From: Hymenobacter sp. YC55
Lineage (GTDB): Bacteria > Bacteroidota > Bacteroidia > Cytophagales > Hymenobacteraceae
DNA length: 64,000 nucleotides
Direction: 5' to 3'
Assembly (NCBI RefSeq): GCF_029433095.1
Contig: NZ_JARNTX010000002.1
Span: 496,001 to 560,000 of the forward strand
Shown here one piece after another: positions 35,898 to 43,569 of this stretch. Every line of letters starts with the position of its first letter. The first letter of the stretch is position 1. The notes beneath the pieces are model-generated. The model made no database searches. It was given only the letters and a program-made list of their open reading frames with translations, and was not told the DNA's origin. The translations under genes were made by a program, and so were the position numbers.

Positions 35898-36686
35898 TTA
35901 GCGCACTTTCGCCTTCGTCAAGAGCCGTGCAAACAACCCAGGGGTTAGTCGTTTCAGTAGTACGCCCAGGGTTTCGCGGCCCCCGATATACACTTCGTTT
36001 TTGCCCTTTGCCACGGCGCGCAAGGCGTGCCGGGCAAACGTGGCGGGCGCCATGCCGCGGTTGGTAGCATCGTCCATGGTTCCGAGGGGTGCCCCGTCGC
36101 CGGTAAGGGCATTAACGGAAATGTTGGTTCGGATAAAGCCCGGACAGATGATAGTAACACCTAGTCCGGTATCCGTCAGCTCGGCCCGTAGTGAATCAAA
36201 AAAGCCGTGGAGCGCATGCTTGGAAGCAGCGTAGGCCGACCGATATGGCGAGCCAAACTTGCCCACTAGGCTGCTCACCACTACTATCCGCCCGCTGCCC
36301 TGTTGGAGCAAGTGCGGCAGCACCGCTTTCGTCAGCGCAACTGTGCCGAAGTAGTTTACTTCCATGAGCTGCCGGTCTACGGCCAGAGTGGTTTCCAAGG
36401 CCAAAGAGCGTTGGCTCAGGCCCGCATTGTTGACCAACACATCCAAGCGGCCGTAATGCGCTAGCATTAGTTCCACCGCTGCCGGAAGGCTAGCAGCATC
36501 GGTTAGGTCCAGGGGAATCACCAGCGCCTGAGCGGGTGCACAAGCGGCTTGCACTCGTTCCAGCGCCTCCACATTGCGCGCCGATAGCACCAGTCGCGCG
36601 CCTTGCCGGGCAAATTCCAAAGCCAGTGCCTCCCCGATACCCGTGGAAGCCCCCGTAATCTAAACCACTTGCTGGCTAAACATCAT
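35898..36686 (-). pseudogene. Short-chain dehydrogenase/reductase gene interrupted by an in-frame stop
   Basis: The natural start is the ATG at 36686 or 36683 (MFSQQVV...), but codon TAG at 36662-36660 stops it after seven or eight residues. Right after the stop the same frame reads ITGASTGIGEALALEFARQ, the NAD(P)-binding TGxxxGIG motif, so the expected residue at the stop would be Trp (TGG to TAG, one base). The rest is intact: VNNAGLSQ, VSSLVGKFGSPYRSAYAASK with the Tyr and Lys of the active site, and FIRTNIS. A restart at the TTG at 36620 would lose the nucleotide-binding motif. It is either a recent nonsense mutation, a sequencing error, or a gene that uses an unusual start such as ATT. 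Confidence 0.75.
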
Positions 36687-36742
36687 ATGTATTGATAAGA
36701 ACAGGGAAGGCCGCAAGTATTGCCGTAGCGGTAGTTGCAAGC

Positions 36743-37276
36743 CTATTCTACGTCCACGTAGTCCGGAGTGCCGCGGTAACTGCCGCTACCCGCCTGCGAC
36801 AGAAGCAGCCATTTCTTCTGGGCTTGCCTGGATTTTGTGAAGAAGGAAGGATTGGTTTTGTATATCTCGTAGCGCTCCAATTTTATTTGATTCAACAAGT
36901 ATTGTTGTTGCAGGTCATTTCTAAATCCCATGAGTTGAGCAAGCTGGTCTCTTACTTCAGGAGTGCGAGGTAGGCGGGTAAGGCTGTCACGGCGAGTTGT
37001 TTGGCGTCGTTGCTCTTCAGGAGAGTTCTGGCTGTTACGCCTCATAATGGTTAAAAACTGCTCATTCAAAGCCATGTACTTGCGCACGTGGTTTCCCGGG
37101 TCCTGTAGTTGCAGCGCCTTGTATGGCTTCCCTTTCCTGGCAGGCGCGGTAGCTCGGTCACACCCGAAGAGAAAGAGCAACCCAACTAAGCAACCAGCAG
37201 CCACCGAAGCTTGGCAGGATTTGCTAAGGGTGACGAAAATAGCTTGCACTGCGTGGAAAGAAGTAGCGGAATTCAT
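36743..37276 (-). CDS. Hypothetical lipoprotein
   Basis: 177 residues from the ATG at 37276 (a TTG at 37282 adds two). A hydrophobic stretch (VAAGCLVGLLFLFGC) with a lipobox-like Cys lies at about residue 40, further in than usual, so the true start could be later. The mature part is charged and helical (QLQDPGNHVRKYMALNEQF, RQTTRRDSLTRLPRTPEVR, LNQIKLERYEIYKTNPSFF). No family is recognised. Its frame and codon use are normal for this genome. It precedes the broken SDR gene on the same strand. Confidence 0.62.
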   Translation of the reverse strand: MNSATSFHAVQAIFVTLSKSCQASVAAGCLVGLLFLFGCDRATAPARKGKPYKALQLQDPGNHVRKYMALNEQFLTIMRRNSQNSPEEQRRQTTRRDSLTRLPRTPEVRDQLAQLMGFRNDLQQQYLLNQIKLERYEIYKTNPSFFTKSRQAQKKWLLLSQAGSGSYRGTPDYVDVE

Positions 37277-37524
37277 AGCCAAGGCAACTGTATGTGAAAC
37301 GCTAATAGATTTTTACGCAACCAATTCAGGCAAAGCGAAACAGAATGCGTCTTTTCAGGTGTGCACATTCATAAGATAGAATAAATAAGATACTTAACTT
37401 CAGGTAAAACGCCTAGCATCAGCACAAACTGTGCTCCGCTTCAGGCGCTTAGCAGCCCGCCCGCAACATTCCACGCGGCTGGGCCGTTCGCACAGCTTTT
37501 CCGTCCACCTTAAGTATTCTACCT

Positions 37525-38622
37525 GTGCGCCGCCAGTCAGCTCTGCTCCATTTCAACCCCAAGCTCAGCCTCAACGCCGACGGCAAGCACGTCCGCGACG
37601 GCCTCTCCACGGTATTACGCACCGGTGACAACATCTGGGTGAGCTGCGACGAGCGCACCAGCATCGAGCGGCTGCGCCTAAGCGCCCCAAACGAGTTCAA
37701 GGGCCACTGCCGCTACGAGCTAAGTGAGCTGCTGGATCTGGGAGAAGACGCCGAAGAGGAAATCGACATCGAAGGCATGGCCGAGTCCGACCACTACCTC
37801 TGGGTGATTGGCTCGCACAGCCGTAAGCGCAAGCAGCCCAAGCCCGAAGACGACGACATGGCCAAGCAGATTGCCCGGTTGGCCGAAGTGAAAGAAGAGC
37901 CGAGCCGCTACTTGTTAGCCCGCATCCCCCTGCTGCAGAATCCCACTACCGGCGACTATGAGCTGTTTCGGGAGGCCCCGCACCCCACTGAACCCGGCAA
38001 AACGCTGTGTGCTGCCCAGCTTCACGGCTCCGATACCAGCAACGAGCTGCTGGAAATCCTTGCCCAAGACCCGCACCTGAAACCGTTCATGCAGATTCCG
38101 GGCAAAGACAACGGCTTCGATATTGAGGGGCTGGCCGTAGCTCCCGACGGCCGGCTGTTTGTGGGTTTGCGCGGCCCCGTGCTGCGCGGGTGGGCCGTGG
38201 TGCTGGAGTTGCTGCCCCGCGAAGACAAGCACGGCCGCCTGCGCCTCGCCGAGCTAGCGGGTGCCACCGAGAAGTATTATAAAAAACACTTCCTAGCCTT
38301 GGGCGGCATGGGACTGCGCGAGCTACGCCAGCGTGGCTCCGACCTGCTACTGCTCGCCGGCCCTACCATGGACCTCGACGGTACCATTGCCGTGTACTGC
38401 TGGCCCGACGCGCTCCGCTGCGAGGAAGATAGCCTTGTGGGCCCCGATAAGTTGCAGCGTCTCTTCGATGTGCCCCACGGATTCGGCCCCACGGCTGGCA
38501 AAGACAAAGCCGAAGGCATGGCCCTGCTCGACGACAAACACGTGCTTATCGTGTTCGACAGCCCAACCGACGACCGTAAACCCGCCGCCCACCAAGTTGT
38601 GGCCGACGTGTACCCTATCTAA
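37525..38622 (+). CDS. DUF3616 domain-containing protein
   Basis: 365 residues from a GTG at 37525. Residues 20-350 form the DUF3616 domain: GLSTVLRTGDNIWVSCDERT, EEEIDIEGMAESDHYLWVIG, the following HSRKRKQPKPEDDDMAKQIA, GFDIEGLAVAPDGRLFVGLR, and GKDKAEGMALLDDKHVLIVF. The alternating DIEG/AEGM motifs suggest a beta-propeller, comparable to SdiA-regulated or phytase-like folds. No signal peptide, so probably cytoplasmic. Function of the family is unknown; published annotations are descriptive only. Confidence 0.82.
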   Translation: MRRQSALLHFNPKLSLNADGKHVRDGLSTVLRTGDNIWVSCDERTSIERLRLSAPNEFKGHCRYELSELLDLGEDAEEEIDIEGMAESDHYLWVIGSHSRKRKQPKPEDDDMAKQIARLAEVKEEPSRYLLARIPLLQNPTTGDYELFREAPHPTEPGKTLCAAQLHGSDTSNELLEILAQDPHLKPFMQIPGKDNGFDIEGLAVAPDGRLFVGLRGPVLRGWAVVLELLPREDKHGRLRLAELAGATEKYYKKHFLALGGMGLRELRQRGSDLLLLAGPTMDLDGTIAVYCWPDALRCEEDSLVGPDKLQRLFDVPHGFGPTAGKDKAEGMALLDDKHVLIVFDSPTDDRKPAAHQVVADVYPI

Positions 38623-38780
38623 AGCGAGCTGTTTGGCTTGAAATTGAATTTGGCAGCAACGGTTTGTTATGTTCTATTTCAGAGTCTACCGTTGTCGAGT
38701 GCATAGCCTGTCATAAGGTGACACCTGGTATTCGTTTCTTTGCCAGCGCATACTTTTACCCGACTCATAGCCCCGACCTC

Positions 38781-39287
38781 ATGCCTTTATTGCGCACTCC
38801 CGAAACCACGCATCGTATTCATTTCCAGGACTGCGACATGATGGGCCACCTCAACAACGCCCGCTACCTCGACTATTTCCTGAATGCGCGCGAAGAACAC
38901 ACCACGCAGCACTACGCCCTCAACCTCGGAGCGCTAACGCGGGAGCTAGGAACCAGCTGGGTTATTACTAAGCACCACATCAGCTATCTACGCCCCGCCA
39001 ACCACGGCGAAGTAGTGCTTGTGCGCAGCCAGCTCATCCATTACGACAACTCCAACCTAGTAGTGGAAATGCAAATGCTGAGCGAAGACGGGCAACGCCT
39101 CAAGGCGTTGCTTTGGTCGGAAATGGCCTTTGTGTCGGTGAAGTCGGGTACCCGCACCGAGCACCCCGACGACCTGATGGACATGCTGGAAGAACTTGAT
39201 GCGCCTGGCATTGAGTACGACCCCGACGGCTTCGATGAGCGGGTGAAGCGGGTGCGCAAACAGCTCAAGCAACTTCGCCAAGAGTAG
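38781..39287 (+). CDS. Acyl-CoA thioesterase, 4HBT hotdog family
   Basis: 168 residues from the ATG at 38781; an open extension to 38664 has no family match. The hotdog fold is recognisable from HRIHFQDCDMMGHLNNARYL at the start (with the active-site Asp and the N-terminus of the hot-dog helix), then TSWVITKHHISYLRPANHGE and ALLWSEMAFVSVKSGTRTEH. The family hydrolyses acyl-CoA thioesters in the cytoplasm. The C-terminal 45 residues are a charged helix beyond the core. A TACTTTTA about 30 bases upstream resembles the -7 box with one mismatch. Confidence 0.85.
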   Translation: MPLLRTPETTHRIHFQDCDMMGHLNNARYLDYFLNAREEHTTQHYALNLGALTRELGTSWVITKHHISYLRPANHGEVVLVRSQLIHYDNSNLVVEMQMLSEDGQRLKALLWSEMAFVSVKSGTRTEHPDDLMDMLEELDAPGIEYDPDGFDERVKRVRKQLKQLRQE

Positions 39288-39411
39288 CGCGCCAAGAGGA
39301 GTGCATAACTCGGGCAGAAAGGCGCCTAAGGTAAACCTGCTACAGAAGCTGGGCGTAAGAAAAACCAGCGCGGACATACCGCCGCCTCGTTTTTTCTAAA
39401 GGACACATAGC

Positions 39412-39984
39412 ATGAGTATCTTCAGCAGCGACAAACTAAAAGGCAAGAAAATAGCCATCGTAGCCACCGATGGTTTCGAGCAAGTAGAGCTTACCGAACC
39501 TAAAAGCTACCTCGAAGGCGAAGGCGCCGAGGTAGAGGTTATTTCCTTGAAAAGCGGCTCCATCAAAGGCTGGGACAAAACCGATTGGGGCGACAAAGTG
39601 GACGTGGATAAAGTAATTAGCGAAGCACGCGTAGCCGACTACGACGCCTTGGTGCTGCCCGGCGGCCAAATCAACCCCGACAAGCTACGCGTCGAGCAAG
39701 ACGTGGTGAATTTTGTGGGTGAGTTCATGCGCTCCGGCAAAGTAGTGGCCGCCATCTGCCACGGCCCCTGGACGCTCATCGAAACGGGCCTCGTGCACGG
39801 TAAGCGAATGACCAGCTTCCCCAGCATCAAAACCGACCTTAAAAATGCCGGCGCCCAGTGGGAAGACTCGGAAGTGGTAGTCGACAAAGGCCTCATCACC
39901 AGCCGCAACCCCGACGATATTCCTGCCTTCAACAAGAAGATAGTAGAGGAAATCCTGGAAGGTGCCCACGCCCCCCGTAGCTAG
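39412..39984 (+). CDS. DJ-1/PfpI-family protein (YhbO-like)
   Basis: 190 residues. The class-I amidotransferase-like fold is seen from KIAIVATDGFEQVELTEPK, YDALVLPGGQINPDKLR with the acidic residue, and VVAAICHGPWTLIE with nucleophile Cys116 in the nucleophile elbow and the neighbouring His. Members called PfpI/YhbO/Hsp31-like are described as proteases, chaperones or glyoxalase/deglycases linked to stress protection; which of these applies here is open. Cytoplasmic. A terminator lies 47 bases after the stop. Confidence 0.9.
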   Translation: MSIFSSDKLKGKKIAIVATDGFEQVELTEPKSYLEGEGAEVEVISLKSGSIKGWDKTDWGDKVDVDKVISEARVADYDALVLPGGQINPDKLRVEQDVVNFVGEFMRSGKVVAAICHGPWTLIETGLVHGKRMTSFPSIKTDLKNAGAQWEDSEVVVDKGLITSRNPDDIPAFNKKIVEEILEGAHAPRS

Positions 39985-40031
39985 CCTACGATTCCCGCTG
40001 AGCCGGCGCAACAACGGCTCCATGACACTGC

Positions 40032-40059
40032 AAGACCTTGCCCCACTGGGCAAGGTCTT
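40032..40059 (+). terminator. Intrinsic terminator between convergent genes
   Basis: AAGACCTTGCCC (40032-40043) pairs perfectly with GGGCAAGGTCTT (40048-40059), with a CACT loop and TT CTGCTTT after it. It serves the DJ-1/PfpI gene and, read in reverse, the gene ending at 40066. Confidence 0.82.
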
Positions 40060-40065
40060 TCTGCT

Positions 40066-40572
40066 TTAGGGCAGCAGCTCCAGCAACCGGGCTGCCTGTT
40101 GATGATACACAAAGTAGAAGCCCAGGTCGAAGAGCAGCAAGAACGCGCCTTGGAGCCACAATGAACGGCCAAAGCCAAGAAGCCGTTCAGGGAGTTTAAG
40201 AGCGGTGGCCGCCCGTGCTCGGAGCCAGCTCCCCACGCAGACATAAGCTACATCAAGCCCCGCGTTGAACAGCAGAATCTTCTCGAAGTTGAATTGCGCC
40301 GTGAGGCTGTCTGCCAGCGTGAGCCCTGCTACCTGATTGGGGTGCGCCTGCAACATTCCCCAGACTGCCAGCACCACGTTCACGAAGTTCCAGCCCAGGT
40401 TCATCTGGTGAAAGTAAACGGCCTCGGTCCGTACACCCGAGCGGTTCACGTAGTAACCGCTTATCAATAAGTTGAGTAGGGCCCAGGTACCGAGCACAGC
40501 CATGCCACGCTCGGCAAGCAGCTCGCGGCCGTGGTTGATGGCAGGCAACAAATCGAGGAAAAGAAAGGTCAT
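40066..40572 (-). CDS. Hypothetical inner-membrane protein (DUF6992-like)
   Basis: 168 residues with four predicted helices: GMAVLGTWALLNLLISGYYV, MNLGWNFVNVVLAVWGML, ILLFNAGLDVAYVCVGSWL and LWLQGAFLLLFDLGFYFVYH. The charged loop after helix 1 (NRSGVRTEAVYFHQMN) and the NAGLDVAYVCVG segment fit a small family of uncharacterised Bacteroidota membrane proteins; the DUF number is from memory. No function can be stated. Flanked by terminators on both sides, so it is its own unit. Confidence 0.75.
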   Translation of the reverse strand: MTFLFLDLLPAINHGRELLAERGMAVLGTWALLNLLISGYYVNRSGVRTEAVYFHQMNLGWNFVNVVLAVWGMLQAHPNQVAGLTLADSLTAQFNFEKILLFNAGLDVAYVCVGSWLRARAATALKLPERLLGFGRSLWLQGAFLLLFDLGFYFVYHQQAARLLELLP

Positions 40573-40594
40573 AGGATAGCAACGTACAACAGCC

Positions 40595-40645
40595 CAACAA
40601 CAAACAAAAGGGAAGCCGGTGCGGCTTCCCTTTTGTTTGTTGTTG
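40595..40645 (-). terminator. Strong terminator of the beta-barrel gene
   Basis: A 23-base perfect stem (40595-40617 with 40623-40645) around GGTGC. It follows the minus-strand gene ending at 40662, and its A/T-rich lower half gives a T-rich tail in both directions. Confidence 0.82.
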
Positions 40646-40661
40646 CAGCAAGTAGATAAGA

Positions 40662-41336
40662 TTAGTTGGTGAAGCCTATGCCCACGTACACCTGGAAGGC
40701 TCCGTTCTTAACGTTGCTAAAAGCTTGTCGGCCAGAGGCGCTAGGGTCGTCGTAGATCTTGGCTAGCCCCAAATCATAGCGGGCGCCCACGCGGGCCGGA
40801 CCTACCCGGGCTTCGAGGCCGCCTACTACGCCGTAGTCGAGGCTGTGAAAGCCGGCCCCGTCTATGCTTTTCTCGACATCCTGGTCCTTAACTCGCACCA
40901 GCAACGAAGCCTGTGGCCCCACATGCACACTCACGTTGTCGAGGAAGTTGTACACGAACAGCACCGGTACCTGAACGTAGTCGAGGCGCGTTTCACGCAC
41001 CGGGTTGTTGGAGCTGCCGGTGCTGCTGGCCCGGTCGTCGAAGCCTTTGCGGCTGAAAAGTATTTCGGGCTGAATAGAAACCTTGTCGTTGAGGCCGAAT
41101 TGGGCATACACGCCCACATGGTAGGTCTTCAGGTTGGATAGGTCGCTGTAGTTCTCGGTGTCGCTGCCGTGTAAGTCAATCAGGTTGAGGCCGCCTTTGA
41201 TACCGAAGCCGTTGTTGCGTGAGTCGCTGGTAGAAGGGGCGTAGTCGGTGGAAGAGCGCACGCCGTCAACACTTTGCTGCGCCATTGCCGCAAAGCCGAA
41301 GCTGCAAATAGAGAGTAAGAGAAACAGTTTTTTCAT
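40662..41336 (-). CDS. Outer-membrane beta-barrel protein (PorT/OMP_b-brl-like)
   Basis: 224 residues from the ATG at 41336 (an ATG at 41345 is in frame three codons earlier). Signal peptide LFLLLSICSFGFAAMAQ. Alternating strands typical of an eight-stranded barrel: FGIKGGLNLIDLHGSDT, YHVGVYAQFGLNDKVSIQPE, ILFSRKGFDD, LDYVQVPVLFVYNFLDNVSV, HVGPQASLLVRVKD, YGVVGGLEARVGPARVGARY, and a terminal aromatic strand FQVYVGIGFTN. Likely outer membrane, function unknown. It ends just before a strong terminator and is divergent from the tRNA gene. Confidence 0.88.
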   Translation of the reverse strand: MKKLFLLLSICSFGFAAMAQQSVDGVRSSTDYAPSTSDSRNNGFGIKGGLNLIDLHGSDTENYSDLSNLKTYHVGVYAQFGLNDKVSIQPEILFSRKGFDDRASSTGSSNNPVRETRLDYVQVPVLFVYNFLDNVSVHVGPQASLLVRVKDQDVEKSIDGAGFHSLDYGVVGGLEARVGPARVGARYDLGLAKIYDDPSASGRQAFSNVKNGAFQVYVGIGFTN

Positions 41337-41499
41337 GGGTGGCATCAGTTAAAATATGAAGCTGGGCCAACCCATAGGGGTGGAGAAAAGTGGGCCCAGC
41401 TAAGGGCCTATACTAGGGGCGTTACGTAAGGTTGCGCGGCATTTATTTTCATGCCATAAAAGTTTTCGCCAAGTAGATAGCATCTCTAAGAACAGTTAC

Positions 41500-41507
41500 T
41501 ATCTTTG
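41500..41507 (+). promoter_or_regulatory. -7 box of the tRNA-Val gene
   Basis: TATCTTTG is an exact match to TAnnTTTG. Transcription would begin near 41514, about 24 bases before the mature tRNA. No clear -33 TTG was found. Confidence 0.6.
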
Positions 41508-41537
41508 GCTCTTTACGGCCGCCGCCAGCCGATTTGC

Positions 41538-41612
41538 GGGGCGTTAGCTCAGTTGGTTCAGAGCACTACCTCGACAAGGTAGGGGTCACTGGTTCGAGCC
41601 CAGTACGCCCCA
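41538..41612 (+). tRNA. tRNA-Val (anticodon GAC)
   Basis: The full cloverleaf can be folded: acceptor GGGGCGT (41538-41544) with ACGCCCC (41605-41611), D arm GCTC...GAGC, anticodon stem CTACC/GGTAG around TCGACAA, variable GGGTC, and T arm ACTGG-TTCGAGC-CCAGT. Bases 34-36 are G-A-C (41573-41575), reading GUC/GUU as valine. The discriminator is A and CCA is not encoded. Position 33, almost always U, is C here (41572). A terminator hairpin follows. Confidence 0.95.
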
Positions 41613-41633
41613 CGCAAATCGCACCGAATCCGA

Positions 41634-41659
41634 AATAACCGTCTGAAAAGGCGGTTATT
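41634..41659 (+). terminator. Terminator after tRNA-Val
   Basis: AATAACCG (41634-41641) pairs with CGGTTATT (41652-41659) around ten bases, followed by ATCGTTTTC. It is 22 bases past the tRNA. Confidence 0.65.
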
Positions 41660-41689
41660 ATCGTTTTCAGGCAGTTAATCTTCAGGCGC

Positions 41690-41830
41690 TAGAGGAAGAA
41701 GTGACAAGTGCCAGAGGGGGAGCAAGGAGACAGGCAACAAGCAACAAGGACACGGAACCTGCTTAATTTCTCTTGTCACCTCATCCATATTCCTCTGTTG
41801 CCTGTTGCCTCATAGTCTCTCCCTTGTTAC
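41690..41830. repeat. Degenerate CAACAAG/GGCAACA-rich inverted repeats
   Basis: GTGACAAG near 41700 and CTTGTCAC near 41771, and AGACAGGCAACAAGCAACAAG near 41730 against TTGCCTGTTGCCT near 41800, form loose, purine-biased inverted repeats in front of the histone-deacetylase-like gene. The stretch is low in complexity compared with its surroundings and encodes nothing recognisable. It may be an intergenic repeat type. Confidence 0.4.
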
Positions 41831-41833
41831 TGC

Positions 41834-42742
41834 ATGCTTTCTATTGCTTGGGCACCACTCTACGCCCATCCGTTGCCCGATAACCACCGCTTCCCGATGC
41901 TGAAGTATGAGTTGCTTCCCGAGCAGCTTGTGCGTGAGGGCACGGTACCCGAAAGCGCCTTTTTCGCCCCTTCGGCACCACCCACCCCCGATATTCTGCG
42001 CACCCACGACGAAGAGTACTATCAGAAGCTGCGCACCGGTGGCCTAACCCGCCAGGAAGAACGAGCCACTGGCTTTCCGTGGAGCCCGCAGCTGTTTAAG
42101 CGGGAAGTAACTATTCTGGGCGGCACCCTCGAATGCGCGCGTCGGGCACTGAGTAGTGGTATTGCGCTCAACATTGCGGGCGGCACCCACCACGCATTTC
42201 GCAACCGTGGTGAAGGATTCTGCTTGCTCAACGACCAAGCTGCCGCCGCCGACTACCTGCTCGCCAACCCTGCTCTGGGCGTTAGCAAAGTGCTTATCGT
42301 TGACCTCGATGTGCACCAAGGCAATGGTACGGCGGCCATCTTTCAGCACGAACCCCGGGTATTTACCTTCTCGATGCACGGCGCCCGCAACTACCCGCAC
42401 CGCAAAGAGCACTCCGACCTCGACCTACCGCTGCCCGACAACACCGATGATGCCGCTTACTTGGCGTTGCTCACTAGCACCTTGCCGCGCCTGCTCGCCG
42501 AAGTGCAGCCCGACTTCGTGTTCTACCTTAGTGGAGTCGACGTCCTGGCTACCGACAAGCTCGGTCACTTGGCGCTAACCCGCGTAGGTTGCCGCCAGCG
42601 CGACCAGTTTGTGCTCGAGCTCTGCCACCGTCACGCCCTGCCCGTAGTTGTGTGCATGGGAGGCGGCTACTCGCCGCGAATAGCCGATATTATCGAAGCC
42701 CACGCCAACACCTTCCGCATAGCCGCCGACCTGTGGAGCTGA
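41834..42742 (+). CDS. Histone deacetylase/acetylpolyamine amidohydrolase-family protein
   Basis: 302 residues. Zinc-dependent deacetylase fold: IAWAPLYAHPLPDNHRFPM at the start, LNIAGGTHHAFRNRGEGFCL with the catalytic His pair, VLIVDLDVHQGNGTAAIF with Asp and His zinc ligands, FTFSMHG, and FYLSGVDVLATDKLGHLALT with the second Asp ligand, then VVVCMGGGYSP. The zinc site is complete. Bacterial members (AcuC/HDAC-like) remove acetyl groups from proteins, polyamines or other amides; substrate unknown. It converges on the polyketide cluster (42820), though nothing shows a functional link. Confidence 0.9.
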   Translation: MLSIAWAPLYAHPLPDNHRFPMLKYELLPEQLVREGTVPESAFFAPSAPPTPDILRTHDEEYYQKLRTGGLTRQEERATGFPWSPQLFKREVTILGGTLECARRALSSGIALNIAGGTHHAFRNRGEGFCLLNDQAAAADYLLANPALGVSKVLIVDLDVHQGNGTAAIFQHEPRVFTFSMHGARNYPHRKEHSDLDLPLPDNTDDAAYLALLTSTLPRLLAEVQPDFVFYLSGVDVLATDKLGHLALTRVGCRQRDQFVLELCHRHALPVVVCMGGGYSPRIADIIEAHANTFRIAADLWS

Positions 42743-42819
42743 ACCGGTGGTTTGTGGCCTAATGACCGCGCAAGTAGTTTTGATACTGTAGGCAAAACGG
42801 CGCTACATATCTGCACCGC

Positions 42820-43524
42820 TTACCATATTACCACTTGCCAGCGGAAGGCCCAGCGCCAGCGCAAGGTGTAGCGCTTGATGCCTGCCTGCTGCAACAGCCG
42901 CTGCCAGTCTTGCCGGCTGAAGGAGCGGGCTACCGACAACGGGGCGTCATTCTGTACCAAGTGCGAGCCACCAAACAGCCGCGTAATCCATTTGATGCTG
43001 TAATAAGCCAGCGGGTGCCGGTGCAGGTCGTTAATGATAACGGCGGTAGTGGCTTGGGCCCGGCACTGCGCAAGTAGCTGCACCAGAGCCCCGTCAGGGA
43101 AGTGGTGCAAAAACAAACTGCAGGTGATGACATCAAACGACTGTTGCTGAAAAGCAGGCGAAAAGATGTCGTGTTGCTGGAAGCTGATTTCAGGGAATTC
43201 GCGCGCTTTATCAGCGGCGTACTCAAGCATGAACGCATTGACATCAATGCCAATTAGCTCGACTAGGATCTTATGGCGGCGGACCCAGCGGGCCATGTGC
43301 CGTAGGGTATCGCCGCCGCCGCTACCGAGGTCAGCGAGGCGTAGCGGCCGTCCTGTTGGGAACTGCGGACGCAGGCGTTCCAAGGCATTCAGCACGGGAG
43401 CATAGCCGCCAAGCCAGGTGTTGATGGTTTCGAGCTCGTCTAGGTTCTGGCGCAACGCCTCCGTGGCCAGCGAGTGGTCGTCCATCAGCTCTTCTTCCGT
43501 GGCCCGGCGCGTGAAATCTGGCAT
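42820..43524 (-). CDS. Class I SAM-dependent methyltransferase of the type III PKS cluster
   Basis: 234 residues from the ATG at 43524 (a TTG two codons earlier is in frame). SAM-binding motif I RLADLGSGGGDTLRHMARW, the acidic end of strand 2 in LIGIDVNAFML, and motif post-I in FDVITCSLFLHHFPDG. The family carries a methyl group to O, N or C; in the srs cluster of Streptomyces the equivalent SrsB methylates a phenolic ring. It starts 45 bases after the PKS stop, so the two are cotranscribed. The last residues (YTLRWRWAFRWQVVIW) are aromatic-rich and may sit at a membrane. Confidence 0.86.
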   Translation of the reverse strand: MPDFTRRATEEELMDDHSLATEALRQNLDELETINTWLGGYAPVLNALERLRPQFPTGRPLRLADLGSGGGDTLRHMARWVRRHKILVELIGIDVNAFMLEYAADKAREFPEISFQQHDIFSPAFQQQSFDVITCSLFLHHFPDGALVQLLAQCRAQATTAVIINDLHRHPLAYYSIKWITRLFGGSHLVQNDAPLSVARSFSRQDWQRLLQQAGIKRYTLRWRWAFRWQVVIW

Positions 43525-43569
43525 TTTCAAGTCGTTGTGTTGCTCCTTACACAGGTCCTATTCTGCCAC

